DNA of 64,000 bases from Bacteroidaceae bacterium (GTDB lineage Bacteria > Bacteroidota > Bacteroidia > Bacteroidales > Bacteroidaceae), in contig JAFUKC010000015.1 of the NCBI GenBank assembly GCA_017467885.1, positions 62,001-126,000 of the forward strand, given 5' to 3'. Below the pieces are notes generated by a model. That model saw only the letters and a list, made by a program, of their open reading frames with translations, searched no databases and had not been told where the DNA came from. Below are positions 56,492 through 64,000 of the stretch, piece by piece. Within the stretch, counting starts at the first letter, position 1; every line of letters starts with the position of its first letter. The position numbers were made by a program, and so were the translations under genes.

Positions 56492-58723
56492 ATGAAAAGG
56501 ATTACATTGCCCTGTTGCCTGTTTATGGCAGCAAGCATTGTTTGTGCACAGACACAAACCGAGAAAAAAGACAGCCTGCAGGCACACAGCTTGCAAGAAG
56601 TGGAAATTTTGTCATCGAGAGCTACGGAGACAACCCCGATAGCATACACAAACATCGATGCAAAAGAGTTAAAGAGACTGAACACCGGAGTAGATTTCCC
56701 TTATCTGATAAGCATGACTCCGGGTGCCATTACAACCAGCGATGCGGGTGCAGGGATAGGATACACAAGCCTGCGGGTGCGCGGAACCGACGGAACACGC
56801 ATAAATGTTACAGCCAATGGTATTCCTATCAACGATGCCGAGAGCCATACTGTTTTTTGGGTTAACCTGCCCGATATTGCATCGTCGGTAAAGGATGTAC
56901 AGATACAACGTGGTGTAGGAACATCGACCAACGGCGCAGGCTCGTTCGGTGCAAGCATCAACTTAAGGACAAGCAGGCTTGCCATACAGCCTTACGCCGA
57001 ATTCAACGGCTCGTTCGGTTCATTCGGCACACACAAGACGACGGTTAATGCAGGAACAGGGCTTATAAAGAATCATTGGGCAATAGACATGCGCCTGTCG
57101 AACATTGAGAGTGACGGTTATATCGACCGCGCTGCCACAAAACTTAAATCGTACTATCTGCATGCCGGATACTACAACGAACAGACATCGGTAAATTTCA
57201 TAACCTTCACCGGCGACGAGGAGACCTATCATGCATGGAACTATGCTTCGAAGGAGGAGATGCAACAGTATGGACGAAGATACAACAGTTGCGGATATAT
57301 GTTCACCGACGAGAACGGCAAGAATCACTACTACGACAAGCAGACCGACAACTACATGCAACAGAACTACCAACTGCTCTTCGACCATCAGTTCAACAAC
57401 AATTGGAGCATGAACATTGGTTTGCACTATACAAAAGGTGAGGGGTATTATCAGGAGTACAAGACAGGACGCAAACTGGTTGAATATGCACTTACGCCGT
57501 TTGATTACGACGGAGAGACGGTTAAGAAAAGCGACCTTGTACGAAAAAAGGCTATGGATAATGATTTTGGCGGCGGTATATTTTCGCTGAACTACAAGGA
57601 CGGGCGTATAAACGCAACGATAGGAGGAGCCTTGAACCGTTACGATGGCGACCACTTCGGTAATGTAATGTGGGTAAAGAACTACATAGGGCATCTTGAC
57701 GCCAACCACGAATATTATCGCAACAACGGTAGCAAGAACGATGGGAACATATATCTTAAGGCCGATTACAAGTTAACCGACAAACTTAATGCATACGCCG
57801 ACATGCAGTATCGCCACATAAGCTACAAAATAGATGGTTGCAACGACAAATGGAACGACAGCGAGAATGCCCTGCAAAAGCTGAATGTGGATGAGAAATT
57901 CGGTTTCTTCAACCCTAAAGCCGGATTGTCGTGGCAAATAGATGAGCGCAACCGTTTATATGCATCGGTTGGCATTGCACACAAGGAACCCACACGCAAC
58001 AACTACACCGACGGAAAACTGTTTGAACGCCCCAAGGCCGAACGGCTCACCGACTATGAATTTGGATATACATTCGGCGGCAACATCTTTCACGCCGGCA
58101 TAAACCTGTATTACATGGATTATAAAGACCAATTGGTGCTGACGGGCGAGCTTAACGAGATAGGCGAGGCACTTGCCGACAATGTACCCGACAGCTACCG
58201 TACAGGAGTAGAACTCCTTGCCGGCCTTAAACTGCCTTGCGGCCTTGCGTGGGAGGCCAATGCCACATTAAGCCGCAACCGCATAAAGAATTTCACCGAG
58301 GTTCTTTATGATGACAACACTTACGAGGAGTGGCGCATAGAACATGGCGAAACACCGATAGCTTTCTCGCCCGATGCGATATTGAACAACACCTTTACTT
58401 ATAACCGTAAAGGGTTTGATATATCGTTGCACTCGCAATATGTAGGCAGGCAATATATGAGCAATGCTCGACAAAAGGAGCAACAGCTCGACGCCTATTT
58501 TGTGAGTAACCTTTATCTGGCATATACATTCAGGTTGAACGGCATAAAGAGTATGACTTTGGGACTGAATATTTACAATCTGTTCAACGAAGAGTATGAA
58601 AACAACGGCTATGCATATAGCGGCTACTACACCGATGGCGGAGAGAAGATTCGCTACAACGGTGCCGGATACGCTGCACAAGCCGGCACCAACTTCATGG
58701 GACACATCTCTATAAATCTATAA
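56492..58723 (+). CDS. TonB-dependent outer-membrane receptor, thiamine uptake (Omr1-like)
   Basis: This 743-residue outer-membrane receptor starts at 56492 (MKRITLPCCLFMAASIVCAQ, a signal peptide). The plug domain has LRVRGTDGTRINVTANGIP and VKDVQIQRGVGTSTNGAGSF, and the barrel ends in a typical C-terminal strand (GTNFMGHISINL). It lacks the CNA-like N-terminal domain of SusC porins. Because a TPP riboswitch precedes it and pnuT follows after one base, its ligand is almost certainly thiamine or a thiamine phosphate; this layout was named omr1-pnuT-tnr3 in comparative genomics of CFB bacteria. The frame upstream of 56492 is an artefact over the riboswitch. Confidence 0.92.
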   Translation: MKRITLPCCLFMAASIVCAQTQTEKKDSLQAHSLQEVEILSSRATETTPIAYTNIDAKELKRLNTGVDFPYLISMTPGAITTSDAGAGIGYTSLRVRGTDGTRINVTANGIPINDAESHTVFWVNLPDIASSVKDVQIQRGVGTSTNGAGSFGASINLRTSRLAIQPYAEFNGSFGSFGTHKTTVNAGTGLIKNHWAIDMRLSNIESDGYIDRAATKLKSYYLHAGYYNEQTSVNFITFTGDEETYHAWNYASKEEMQQYGRRYNSCGYMFTDENGKNHYYDKQTDNYMQQNYQLLFDHQFNNNWSMNIGLHYTKGEGYYQEYKTGRKLVEYALTPFDYDGETVKKSDLVRKKAMDNDFGGGIFSLNYKDGRINATIGGALNRYDGDHFGNVMWVKNYIGHLDANHEYYRNNGSKNDGNIYLKADYKLTDKLNAYADMQYRHISYKIDGCNDKWNDSENALQKLNVDEKFGFFNPKAGLSWQIDERNRLYASVGIAHKEPTRNNYTDGKLFERPKAERLTDYEFGYTFGGNIFHAGINLYYMDYKDQLVLTGELNEIGEALADNVPDSYRTGVELLAGLKLPCGLAWEANATLSRNRIKNFTEVLYDDNTYEEWRIEHGETPIAFSPDAILNNTFTYNRKGFDISLHSQYVGRQYMSNARQKEQQLDAYFVSNLYLAYTFRLNGIKSMTLGLNIYNLFNEEYENNGYAYSGYYTDGGEKIRYNGAGYAAQAGTNFMGHISINL

Positions 58724-58724
58724 C

Positions 58725-59315
58725 ATGGAACAACTGCTTGAGATATCGGGAACAATCATAGGGCTTATATACCTGTGGCAAGAATACAGGGCAAGCATAT
58801 ATCTGTGGATAACAAGTATTATAATGCCTGCAATATACCTGTTTGTCTACTACAATGCCGGGCTATATGCCGACTTCGGTATAAATATCTACTATCTTGT
58901 AATAGCTGTATATGGCTGGTTCACTTGGAAATATGGTAACAAAAAATTCGTTGGCAAGGAAAAAGGGAACAAAGAACTGAAGATAAGCCACACGCCCAAA
59001 CGGCTATACCCGGTTTTTGCCATCGGCACCGGTGCTGCATGGTGGGCTATTGCTTGGATATTGAAATATTATACCGACAGCACTGTACCCTGTTGGGATG
59101 CTTTTACAACAGCATTGAGCATAATTGGAATGTATATGCTTGCACACAAATATGTACAGCAATGGTGGGTGTGGTTTGTAGTAGACATAACAAGCAGTTT
59201 GTTATATATATATAAGGGACTGTATTTTACGGCAGCGTTGTATGCTGTATACACAATTATTGCTATCTTTGGCTATTACAAATGGCTTGCACTAATGCAA
59301 AAAGAGAAGAAATGA
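58725..59315 (+). CDS. pnuT: PnuC-like thiamine transporter PnuT
   Basis: The 196-residue inner-membrane protein has about seven helices and PnuC-family marks: LIYLWQEYRASIYLW near the N-terminus, NIYYLVIAVYGWFTW, and WWVWFVVDITSSLLYIYKG near the C-terminus. PnuC relatives import vitamin-like substrates by facilitated diffusion, trapped by phosphorylation. Its place between the receptor (1-base gap) and thiamine pyrophosphokinase (ATGA overlap at 59312-59315) gives the substrate as thiamine, which the kinase then traps. Confidence 0.92.
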   Translation: MEQLLEISGTIIGLIYLWQEYRASIYLWITSIIMPAIYLFVYYNAGLYADFGINIYYLVIAVYGWFTWKYGNKKFVGKEKGNKELKISHTPKRLYPVFAIGTGAAWWAIAWILKYYTDSTVPCWDAFTTALSIIGMYMLAHKYVQQWWVWFVVDITSSLLYIYKGLYFTAALYAVYTIIAIFGYYKWLALMQKEKK

Positions 59316-59932
59316 AGATTACAGAGATACCCGAGGCTGTAGTACTTGCCAATGGAGAGTATCCTCAGGCAGCTGTTCCTTCCAAGATTTTATCCTTGGG
59401 CAAATATGTGGTATGTTGCGACGGAGCAGCCAACAGGTACATAGAAGAGGGATTTACTCCCGATGCTATTATAGGAGATGGAGATTCGCTGAAAGAGGAG
59501 TACAAAGTGCGCTATGCGGAAATTGTGCATAGGATAAGCGAACAGGACAGCAACGACCAGACAAAGGCTATACGCTATTTGCTCTCGCAAGGCAAGCGGC
59601 ACATAGCCATAGTCGGTGCCACAGGGAAACGCGAAGACCACACACTCGGCAACATAAGCCTGCTGATGGAATATGCCTGTATGGGTGCCGACGTTCGCAG
59701 CTACACCGATTATGGGGTATTTATTCCCTGTTGCGGAGTTACAGAGATTGAGGTTGAGACCGGGCAGCAAATATCCATCTTTAACTTTACCGCAAAGAAC
59801 CTTAAAGCCGATGGCCTGCAATACCCTATCTATTGTTTTACAAATTGGTGGCAAGGCACATTGAACTGCGCCATCGCCGATAAGATAACAATTGAGGGAG
59901 ACGGGCAATATCTGCTGTTCGTAAACTATTGA
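59312..59932 (+). CDS. tnr3: Thiamine pyrophosphokinase
   Basis: The enzyme transfers pyrophosphate from ATP to thiamine, making TPP directly. The 206-residue protein starting at 59312 (MKITEIPEAVVLANGEYPQ) has CDGAANRY, PDAIIGDGDSL and NDQTKAIRYLLSQG, the GDGDS and DQ-T motifs of the family, plus a C-terminal TPK beta domain. It overlaps pnuT by four bases. Together with the receptor and transporter it forms a self-regulated thiamine salvage unit. Symbol follows the Bacteroidetes naming; thiN would be an equal choice. Confidence 0.92.
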   Translation: MKITEIPEAVVLANGEYPQAAVPSKILSLGKYVVCCDGAANRYIEEGFTPDAIIGDGDSLKEEYKVRYAEIVHRISEQDSNDQTKAIRYLLSQGKRHIAIVGATGKREDHTLGNISLLMEYACMGADVRSYTDYGVFIPCCGVTEIEVETGQQISIFNFTAKNLKADGLQYPIYCFTNWWQGTLNCAIADKITIEGDGQYLLFVNY

Positions 59933-59956
59933 TTGGTGTATTGTATATTATATATA

Positions 59957-60009
59957 TTATAAAAGAGGTTGCAGCCTGCTTTAGAAATCGGCTGCAACCT
60001 CTTTTATAA
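59957..60009. terminator. Bidirectional terminator between thiamine operon and pseudouridine synthase
   Basis: A 20-bp perfect stem (TTATAAAAGAGGTTGCAGCC, 59957-59976, with its complement at 59990-60009) around a 13-base loop. The right arm lies inside the last codons of the minus-strand pseudouridine synthase (stop at 59981-59983), so that gene also ends within a hairpin. Confidence 0.85.
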
Positions 60010-61612
60010 TCTCTTCGCCCGTAACAGGATGTCGAAAGACAATTCTTGCAGCATGCAACATCAAACGGTCGGCCGGTGCTCCGTAAAGTTCGTCACCGAT
60101 AATAGGCCTGTTAAGCCCTAATGCATGGGCACAATGCACACGCAACTGATGAGTGCGCCCCGTAACAGGATAAAGTTCCACTACTGCGCACATGTGTCCT
60201 TTGTATTTCTTTTCTGCAACAACTTTATAATATGTAACAGCCTCTTTACCCTGTTCAAAATCGACCTTTTGGCAAGGGCGGTTAATGTAATCGGGAGAGA
60301 GAGGCAGATTTATCTCACCTTCACTTCTCGCGGGAAGACCATCGAGTAGAGCAACATACATCTTGGAAACCTTACGCCCGGCAAACTGTGCCTGCAACGC
60401 CTTGCAGACATCCATACTTTTGGCAACAACAAGCAAGCCCGATGTGGCCATATCCAACCTGTGAGCCACATAAAACCGAGCACCGGGATTATAACCTGAT
60501 AACCACTCCTGCACCGAACATCCACCCACAATTCCGGGAACAGATAATACTCCGGTGGGTTTATTTACAATAAGAAGGAAATCGTCCTCGTAAACAATTG
60601 AAGATGGTTGCATAGAACCTGCATCACCTGCAAATGGCAATGATTCCACAGGTAATCCACGAAGCATAAAACCGAGGATGGGGCCGCACTTTCCCTTGCA
60701 CGAAGGATAGTAGCAACCATCGCGACGAACCTCGCCCATAGGCGATGCACCAATCCAGAACTCGGCCATACAGAGAGGTTGCATTCCATTTGCATAGGCA
60801 TACTGCAACATTTTGGGGGCGGCACACTCACCGGCTCCGGCCGGTGGCAAACATCCCGAATGTTCGTCGAAAATTTGCAATAAGGTAGAGCTTTCGCCCT
60901 GCGCATTCAACATGACAAAACGGCCGAACAGCCAACGTTGCAACGAGGCCGAACGGCTCTTTCTCTCTTCTTTAAGTGATAAGATTTGCTTTTCAATATC
61001 ATCTACAGCTTTTTCGCGCTCAAGAATTTCGGCCTGCAGGCGTTTAGCCAGACGACGCAGTTCGGCCTTCCGATGCCGGCTGTCGCGCAACAACGCGGCC
61101 TCTTCTTCGGCCGAGAGTGCTGTGGAAAGACGTATGGCATCGCGTCGCGATTTTGCCTCGTGCACCTCCTTGCGCATTGCCGAGATTTCTTTTTCGGCCT
61201 GTAGACGACACGCCTCGGCTGCATCGAGCGCATTGCGGTAGGCTTCGCTGTGGAGCAACGCATCCACCTCTCTGTTAATTTGTGAAATTGCAGCCTCTTC
61301 CAATTTGAAATATCCGTCGGGCCGCAACATATCATATACAGCAGGAACGAAGAAAGGTTGCATATTACTGCCTGCAAGCAAGCCCGAATAAGCTGCAAGA
61401 TAACCTATTCGGCCCGCGGTGTCACGCACCACAAGTACACCGAACATTTTGCCTTGCGAAACCTCTTTTTGCAAATGAATATCAGAAGCTATATAAGAAC
61501 GAACCTCGTCGGCTGCAATAATTGCAAGCCGATGAGGGCGATAGCGAAACGGGTCATTGAACTTTGACGGTAATTCAATACCTGTTATATCGGTAGCGAA
61601 CAGATGAAACAC
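59981..61612 (-). CDS. Long RluA-family pseudouridine synthase with N-terminal zinc-like/coiled-coil extension
   Basis: The 543-residue protein has a catalytic RluA domain in its last 220 residues (HRLDMATSGLLVV with the catalytic Asp, and VTGRTHQLRVH), which converts uridines to pseudouridine in rRNA or tRNA. The first half is an extension: a globular part (FRYRPHRLAIIAADEV), a coiled coil (residues about 115-235, rich in Glu, Lys and Arg) and a Cys-rich motif (CYYPSCKGKCG). Long RluA proteins like this occur in Bacteroidetes and some Gammaproteobacteria. It begins with GTG at 61612, 7 bases after the galactosidase stop. Confidence 0.85.
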   Translation of the reverse strand: MFHLFATDITGIELPSKFNDPFRYRPHRLAIIAADEVRSYIASDIHLQKEVSQGKMFGVLVVRDTAGRIGYLAAYSGLLAGSNMQPFFVPAVYDMLRPDGYFKLEEAAISQINREVDALLHSEAYRNALDAAEACRLQAEKEISAMRKEVHEAKSRRDAIRLSTALSAEEEAALLRDSRHRKAELRRLAKRLQAEILEREKAVDDIEKQILSLKEERKSRSASLQRWLFGRFVMLNAQGESSTLLQIFDEHSGCLPPAGAGECAAPKMLQYAYANGMQPLCMAEFWIGASPMGEVRRDGCYYPSCKGKCGPILGFMLRGLPVESLPFAGDAGSMQPSSIVYEDDFLLIVNKPTGVLSVPGIVGGCSVQEWLSGYNPGARFYVAHRLDMATSGLLVVAKSMDVCKALQAQFAGRKVSKMYVALLDGLPARSEGEINLPLSPDYINRPCQKVDFEQGKEAVTYYKVVAEKKYKGHMCAVVELYPVTGRTHQLRVHCAHALGLNRPIIGDELYGAPADRLMLHAARIVFRHPVTGEEIIKEVAADF

Positions 61613-61619
61613 AGATGTG

Positions 61620-63437
61620 TCAATAACGATATTTTACATCCTTCTGAACATCGAAACCTTGCTCAAAATCATTACCTTCTATTTCGACATTCACAACCCT
61701 GTCGAAGAGGAAACGATGACGGTTCCAATGGAATGGTTCATAATCGGTATTCTGTATCACTTTGTTGCCTTTGAATATCAATCCATCGAGTGACTTTGCA
61801 TAAACAAGTGGGGCGTCGAACGTCTCAAAGATATTATTTTCTATCACTACACCCTTGCCGTTGCCACCATGAAAATATTTTTTCTGGCCCTGTAAATTTG
61901 GTATCTCGGGGTATATTGATATTACGCCGTCGGTAAACTGGAACATATTGGTGAGAGCATTGATAAAATGGTTGTTGCGTATCACAACATCGCGACAAGC
62001 ACCTGTTTCGAACCAACCGTTGCAGTCTCCACAAAGCAATATGGCCGTACCCGATGTGTGGTCGAATGTGTTATCCTCGACAACGGTACGTTTGGGCGTA
62101 CTGAAGAGTGTTCCACGCGCACGATTGTTACGTATAATGTTCTTTGCAAAAATAACTTCGGGTGTCCACTCAAGGTTTTCAATACCATACTTACCGTTTG
62201 CAATATCAATGGGCAGAGACTGCTCGAACACGATTTTAAACTCTTTGCATCCGGGCAACAGTTCCTTGTCGTAAGGTTGTATCGATTTTATACGGTTACT
62301 GCCTGTTATCTCCATCAGGTCTGAATTAACAAACTGCACAGAATCTCCTTCATCACCCCAATAGAAACCGTAGGCTTGTGAGTGCATGTATCGGCCTACC
62401 AAAGTATTATCGTCCAAACGTTTTACGACACGCAGATATGTTCCATGAACATTTATGGCATCGTCCATCATACCTTCGTATAGGCCGTTTACAGAATGAA
62501 TAAAACCTTTACATGCCGAGAAATGTGTTGCATCGGCCTGTGTGGTAAAATATCGGGTATCGTTTTCACGTAAGGCGACCGAGAAACCGTCGAGTGTTAT
62601 ATTTTCACAGATTTGTGCCAAAAGCCCCATGCCCTCGGCATAATGTACTGTAATATTTTTAAGTGTTGTATTTTTATTTCCGTAGAGGAATAATCCGGGT
62701 GTGGGGCGCGCATATGAACGCATAGCAATTACACTGCCGGGAACAAGGCGGGCATCGTTCCATTGTGCACGTATCACGTATGGCTCAACTTCCTCCACAT
62801 CACCTACGCCTACCCCAATATCGCCGGTACGGTATATCAGATGCTTTGTCTTACCATCGAAAGCTATACCCCAGGAAGGTGTAAATTCCCAATTCTCACC
62901 CATAAAGACTATACGTTTTCCGTCGATTCTATATTTTGCATAGTCAGAAACACGATAAGTGATGATGCCTGAATCGGTATCATTTTCGAGTACCTCAACC
63001 TGTGTAATCTGCGGTATACGACTGTCGACATGCAGGTTCTCGACAGTACAGTTTTCACAATCTATCATGGCGAACGGCAACATACGCCCGTTCATATAAA
63101 AATCTGCTCCGGCACCATCAAATATAAAATTCTTTAATCCCTTAAGTTCTACTGCCACCAATTTTGGATTATCTTGGTCGTGATTCGATATATAGTACTC
63201 TCTCACATTGGCATTTTGCGGAAAGAAATCATACTCTCCGGGCTCAAAAACAATACGTGCAGCCTTCCCTTTCCGTTCCTTTGCAATTTGCTCGATGGCA
63301 TTTGCTATGGCTGCGGTCACATCTTTGCCTGTATTTGGCTTTATTCCAAAATCGGCAGCCTTATACACCTTTGGAGAACATGACGATGTAACTATTGCCA
63401 CCAGTAAAAACATGATTTTAAATAAAAAAAACTTCAT
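61620..63437 (-). CDS. glaB: Alpha-1,3-galactosidase, glycoside hydrolase family 110
   Basis: This 605-residue lipoprotein (lipobox VTSSC, Cys20) is a right-handed parallel beta-helix enzyme. The length, the FGIKPNTGKDVTAAI opening, and the MMDDAINVHGTYLRVV and GTLFSTPKRTVVEDN repeats match GH110, which removes terminal alpha-1,3-galactose from blood group B and linear alpha-Gal glycans. GlaB-type members accept linear and branched substrates; assignment to B over A is by length and recollection. It is probably periplasmic or surface-exposed and could feed galactose to the galM/galK genes. It is followed after 7 bases by the pseudouridine synthase. Confidence 0.82.
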   Translation of the reverse strand: MKFFLFKIMFLLVAIVTSSCSPKVYKAADFGIKPNTGKDVTAAIANAIEQIAKERKGKAARIVFEPGEYDFFPQNANVREYYISNHDQDNPKLVAVELKGLKNFIFDGAGADFYMNGRMLPFAMIDCENCTVENLHVDSRIPQITQVEVLENDTDSGIITYRVSDYAKYRIDGKRIVFMGENWEFTPSWGIAFDGKTKHLIYRTGDIGVGVGDVEEVEPYVIRAQWNDARLVPGSVIAMRSYARPTPGLFLYGNKNTTLKNITVHYAEGMGLLAQICENITLDGFSVALRENDTRYFTTQADATHFSACKGFIHSVNGLYEGMMDDAINVHGTYLRVVKRLDDNTLVGRYMHSQAYGFYWGDEGDSVQFVNSDLMEITGSNRIKSIQPYDKELLPGCKEFKIVFEQSLPIDIANGKYGIENLEWTPEVIFAKNIIRNNRARGTLFSTPKRTVVEDNTFDHTSGTAILLCGDCNGWFETGACRDVVIRNNHFINALTNMFQFTDGVISIYPEIPNLQGQKKYFHGGNGKGVVIENNIFETFDAPLVYAKSLDGLIFKGNKVIQNTDYEPFHWNRHRFLFDRVVNVEIEGNDFEQGFDVQKDVKYRY

Positions 63438-63552
63438 CGGAAAATAAAATATAAATTGTTATTGATGACAAATTTAAAGATTTTTATTTATTTAACAAAA
63501 AGATATAGTGCTTTTTCTTTTTCTCGCACCTTTTTATATCTTTCCTCTATAA

Positions 63553-63857
63553 ATCAATACAACTGATGAGAGCAAGCCTATCTGTACGTCAATCAAGTCC
63601 TCGCTTATCGGCAAGCGTTTCGGCTACGAGGGTGTGAGATTGTAGTGGACAATGAGAAAGTCGCAGCCGAAACGAAGGCTTACAAGCCTATACCTGTCAT
63701 TACTGATTTCACGGACGAAAACGGCAAGGATTGTATGCGGGATATGATACACAGCAACTACAACCGTATCAAATATGAGGTGAAACAGATAGTCAAGGAC
63801 GAGCTGGCACGAATCGCCAACGATGAGAATCTGAGCCATCTGTTACAGAAGAAGTAA
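63553..63857 (+). pseudogene. Frameshifted and 5'-truncated gene relic, probably from a mobile element
   Basis: Two frames together read as one protein. The first (63553-63642) gives SSLIGKRFGYEGVR and stops at TAG 63643-63645; the second continues as IVVDNEKVAAETKAYKPIPV and runs to TAA 63855-63857. Restoring one base near 63639 joins them into about 100 residues ending in IVKDELARIANDENLSHLLQ. Upstream there is a stop at 63550-63552 and no start codon. I do not recognise the family. The text differs in style from neighbouring genes and suggests an accessory or mobile-element origin (inference). Confidence 0.45.
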
Positions 63858-63864
63858 AAAATAT

Positions 63865-63891
63865 CGGGAGAGTCACACTTTGATTCTCCCG
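63865..63891. terminator. Hairpin between the relic and the right-edge gene
   Basis: CGGGAGA (63865-63871) pairs with TCTCCCG (63885-63891) around a 13-base loop, between two converging reading frames. The stem is short and lacks a clear T-run. Confidence 0.45.
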
Positions 63892-63898
63892 TTACTAT

Positions 63899-64000
63899 CT
63901 AATAGTTCAGTTGTCTGATTCTATCATTCAAGGCTTGTATCTTTATAATCAGCTCATCAAAGGATGGTGAATCTCCGTAAATCATAGTTTCTTGCATAAC
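63899..64000 (-). CDS. 3' end of an unidentified gene running off the right edge
   Basis: On the minus strand a frame is open from the right edge to TAG at 63899-63901. The 33 visible residues are polar and helical in character (ETMIYGDSPSFDELIIKIQ, then ALNDRIRQLNY), like a short C-terminal helix. In-frame Met codons at 63995 and 63980 are possible starts but the reading frame continues to the window edge. No family can be named. Confidence 0.4.
   Translation of the reverse strand, partial: VMQETMIYGDSPSFDELIIKIQALNDRIRQLNY

Overview
The window is a chromosomal segment of a member of the Bacteroidales, probably a gut commensal. The evidence is protein-level and consistent: Bacteroidetes-type ATP synthase operon order with atpD and atpC first, many lipoproteins with a Cys lipobox, a CHU_C / gliding-motility type C-terminal domain typical of type IX secretion cargo, a TPP-riboswitch/TonB receptor/PnuT/thiamine pyrophosphokinase cassette, a GH110 alpha-1,3-galactosidase, and promoters that resemble the Bacteroides -7 element TAnnTTTG rather than TATAAT. 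Genus cannot be fixed by eye. No rRNA, tRNA, CRISPR array or complete mobile element was seen.

Layout. 1-3.1 kb: the end of an MscS-family channel gene, then an SDR oxidoreductase and an aldehyde dehydrogenase. 3.2-11.5 kb (minus strand): a complete F1Fo ATP synthase operon (atpD, atpC, small membrane protein, atpB, atpE, atpF, atpH, atpA, atpG) ending in a thioredoxin-fold lipoprotein that has lost its CXXC motif. 11.7-13.5 kb: a 192-bp repeat, an S24 (LexA/CI-like) repressor, a perfect 22-bp palindrome, and two small unknown genes. 13.5-20 kb (minus): flavodiiron protein, cardiolipin-synthase-like lipoprotein, IMPACT/YigZ protein, DUF1015 protein and serine synthesis genes (serA, serC). 20-24.7 kb: DbpA-like helicase, then grpE, dnaJ, folC. 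24.9-29.4 kb: galM, MFS sugar transporter, galK and a calycin-like lipoprotein. 29.5-35.7 kb: tex, transketolase, rpiB, MATE transporter. 35.8-38.8 kb: FadL-like outer-membrane protein, a second copy of the 192-bp repeat, and a LolC/E-like permease. 38.9-43.9 kb: lysA, lysC, ftsE (minus), then a membrane-anchored LytTR regulator and purN. 43.9-49.2 kb (minus): lplA, gcvT, gcvH, gcvPA, gcvPB. 49.4-56.1 kb: a 37-residue membrane peptide with an alpha/beta hydrolase, POT peptide transporter, uvrA and a CHU_C-domain protein. 56.3-59.9 kb: TPP riboswitch, TonB receptor, pnuT, thiamine pyrophosphokinase. 60-63.4 kb (minus): GH110 galactosidase and a long RluA-type pseudouridine synthase. 63.5-64 kb: a frameshifted gene relic and the 3' end of another gene.

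Most of the window is housekeeping. Functional units that hang together are ATP synthesis; serine and lysine-branch amino acid synthesis; a glycine cleavage system with its own lipoate ligase; galactose uptake and phosphorylation, which the GH110 enzyme could feed; and riboswitch-controlled thiamine salvage. The least explained elements are a two-copy, roughly 193-bp terminal-inverted-repeat element (a MITE-like repeat, one copy lying between a promoter and its gene), the S24 repressor with its palindromic operator, the CXXC-less lipoprotein riding on the atp operon, and three apparent gene relics.
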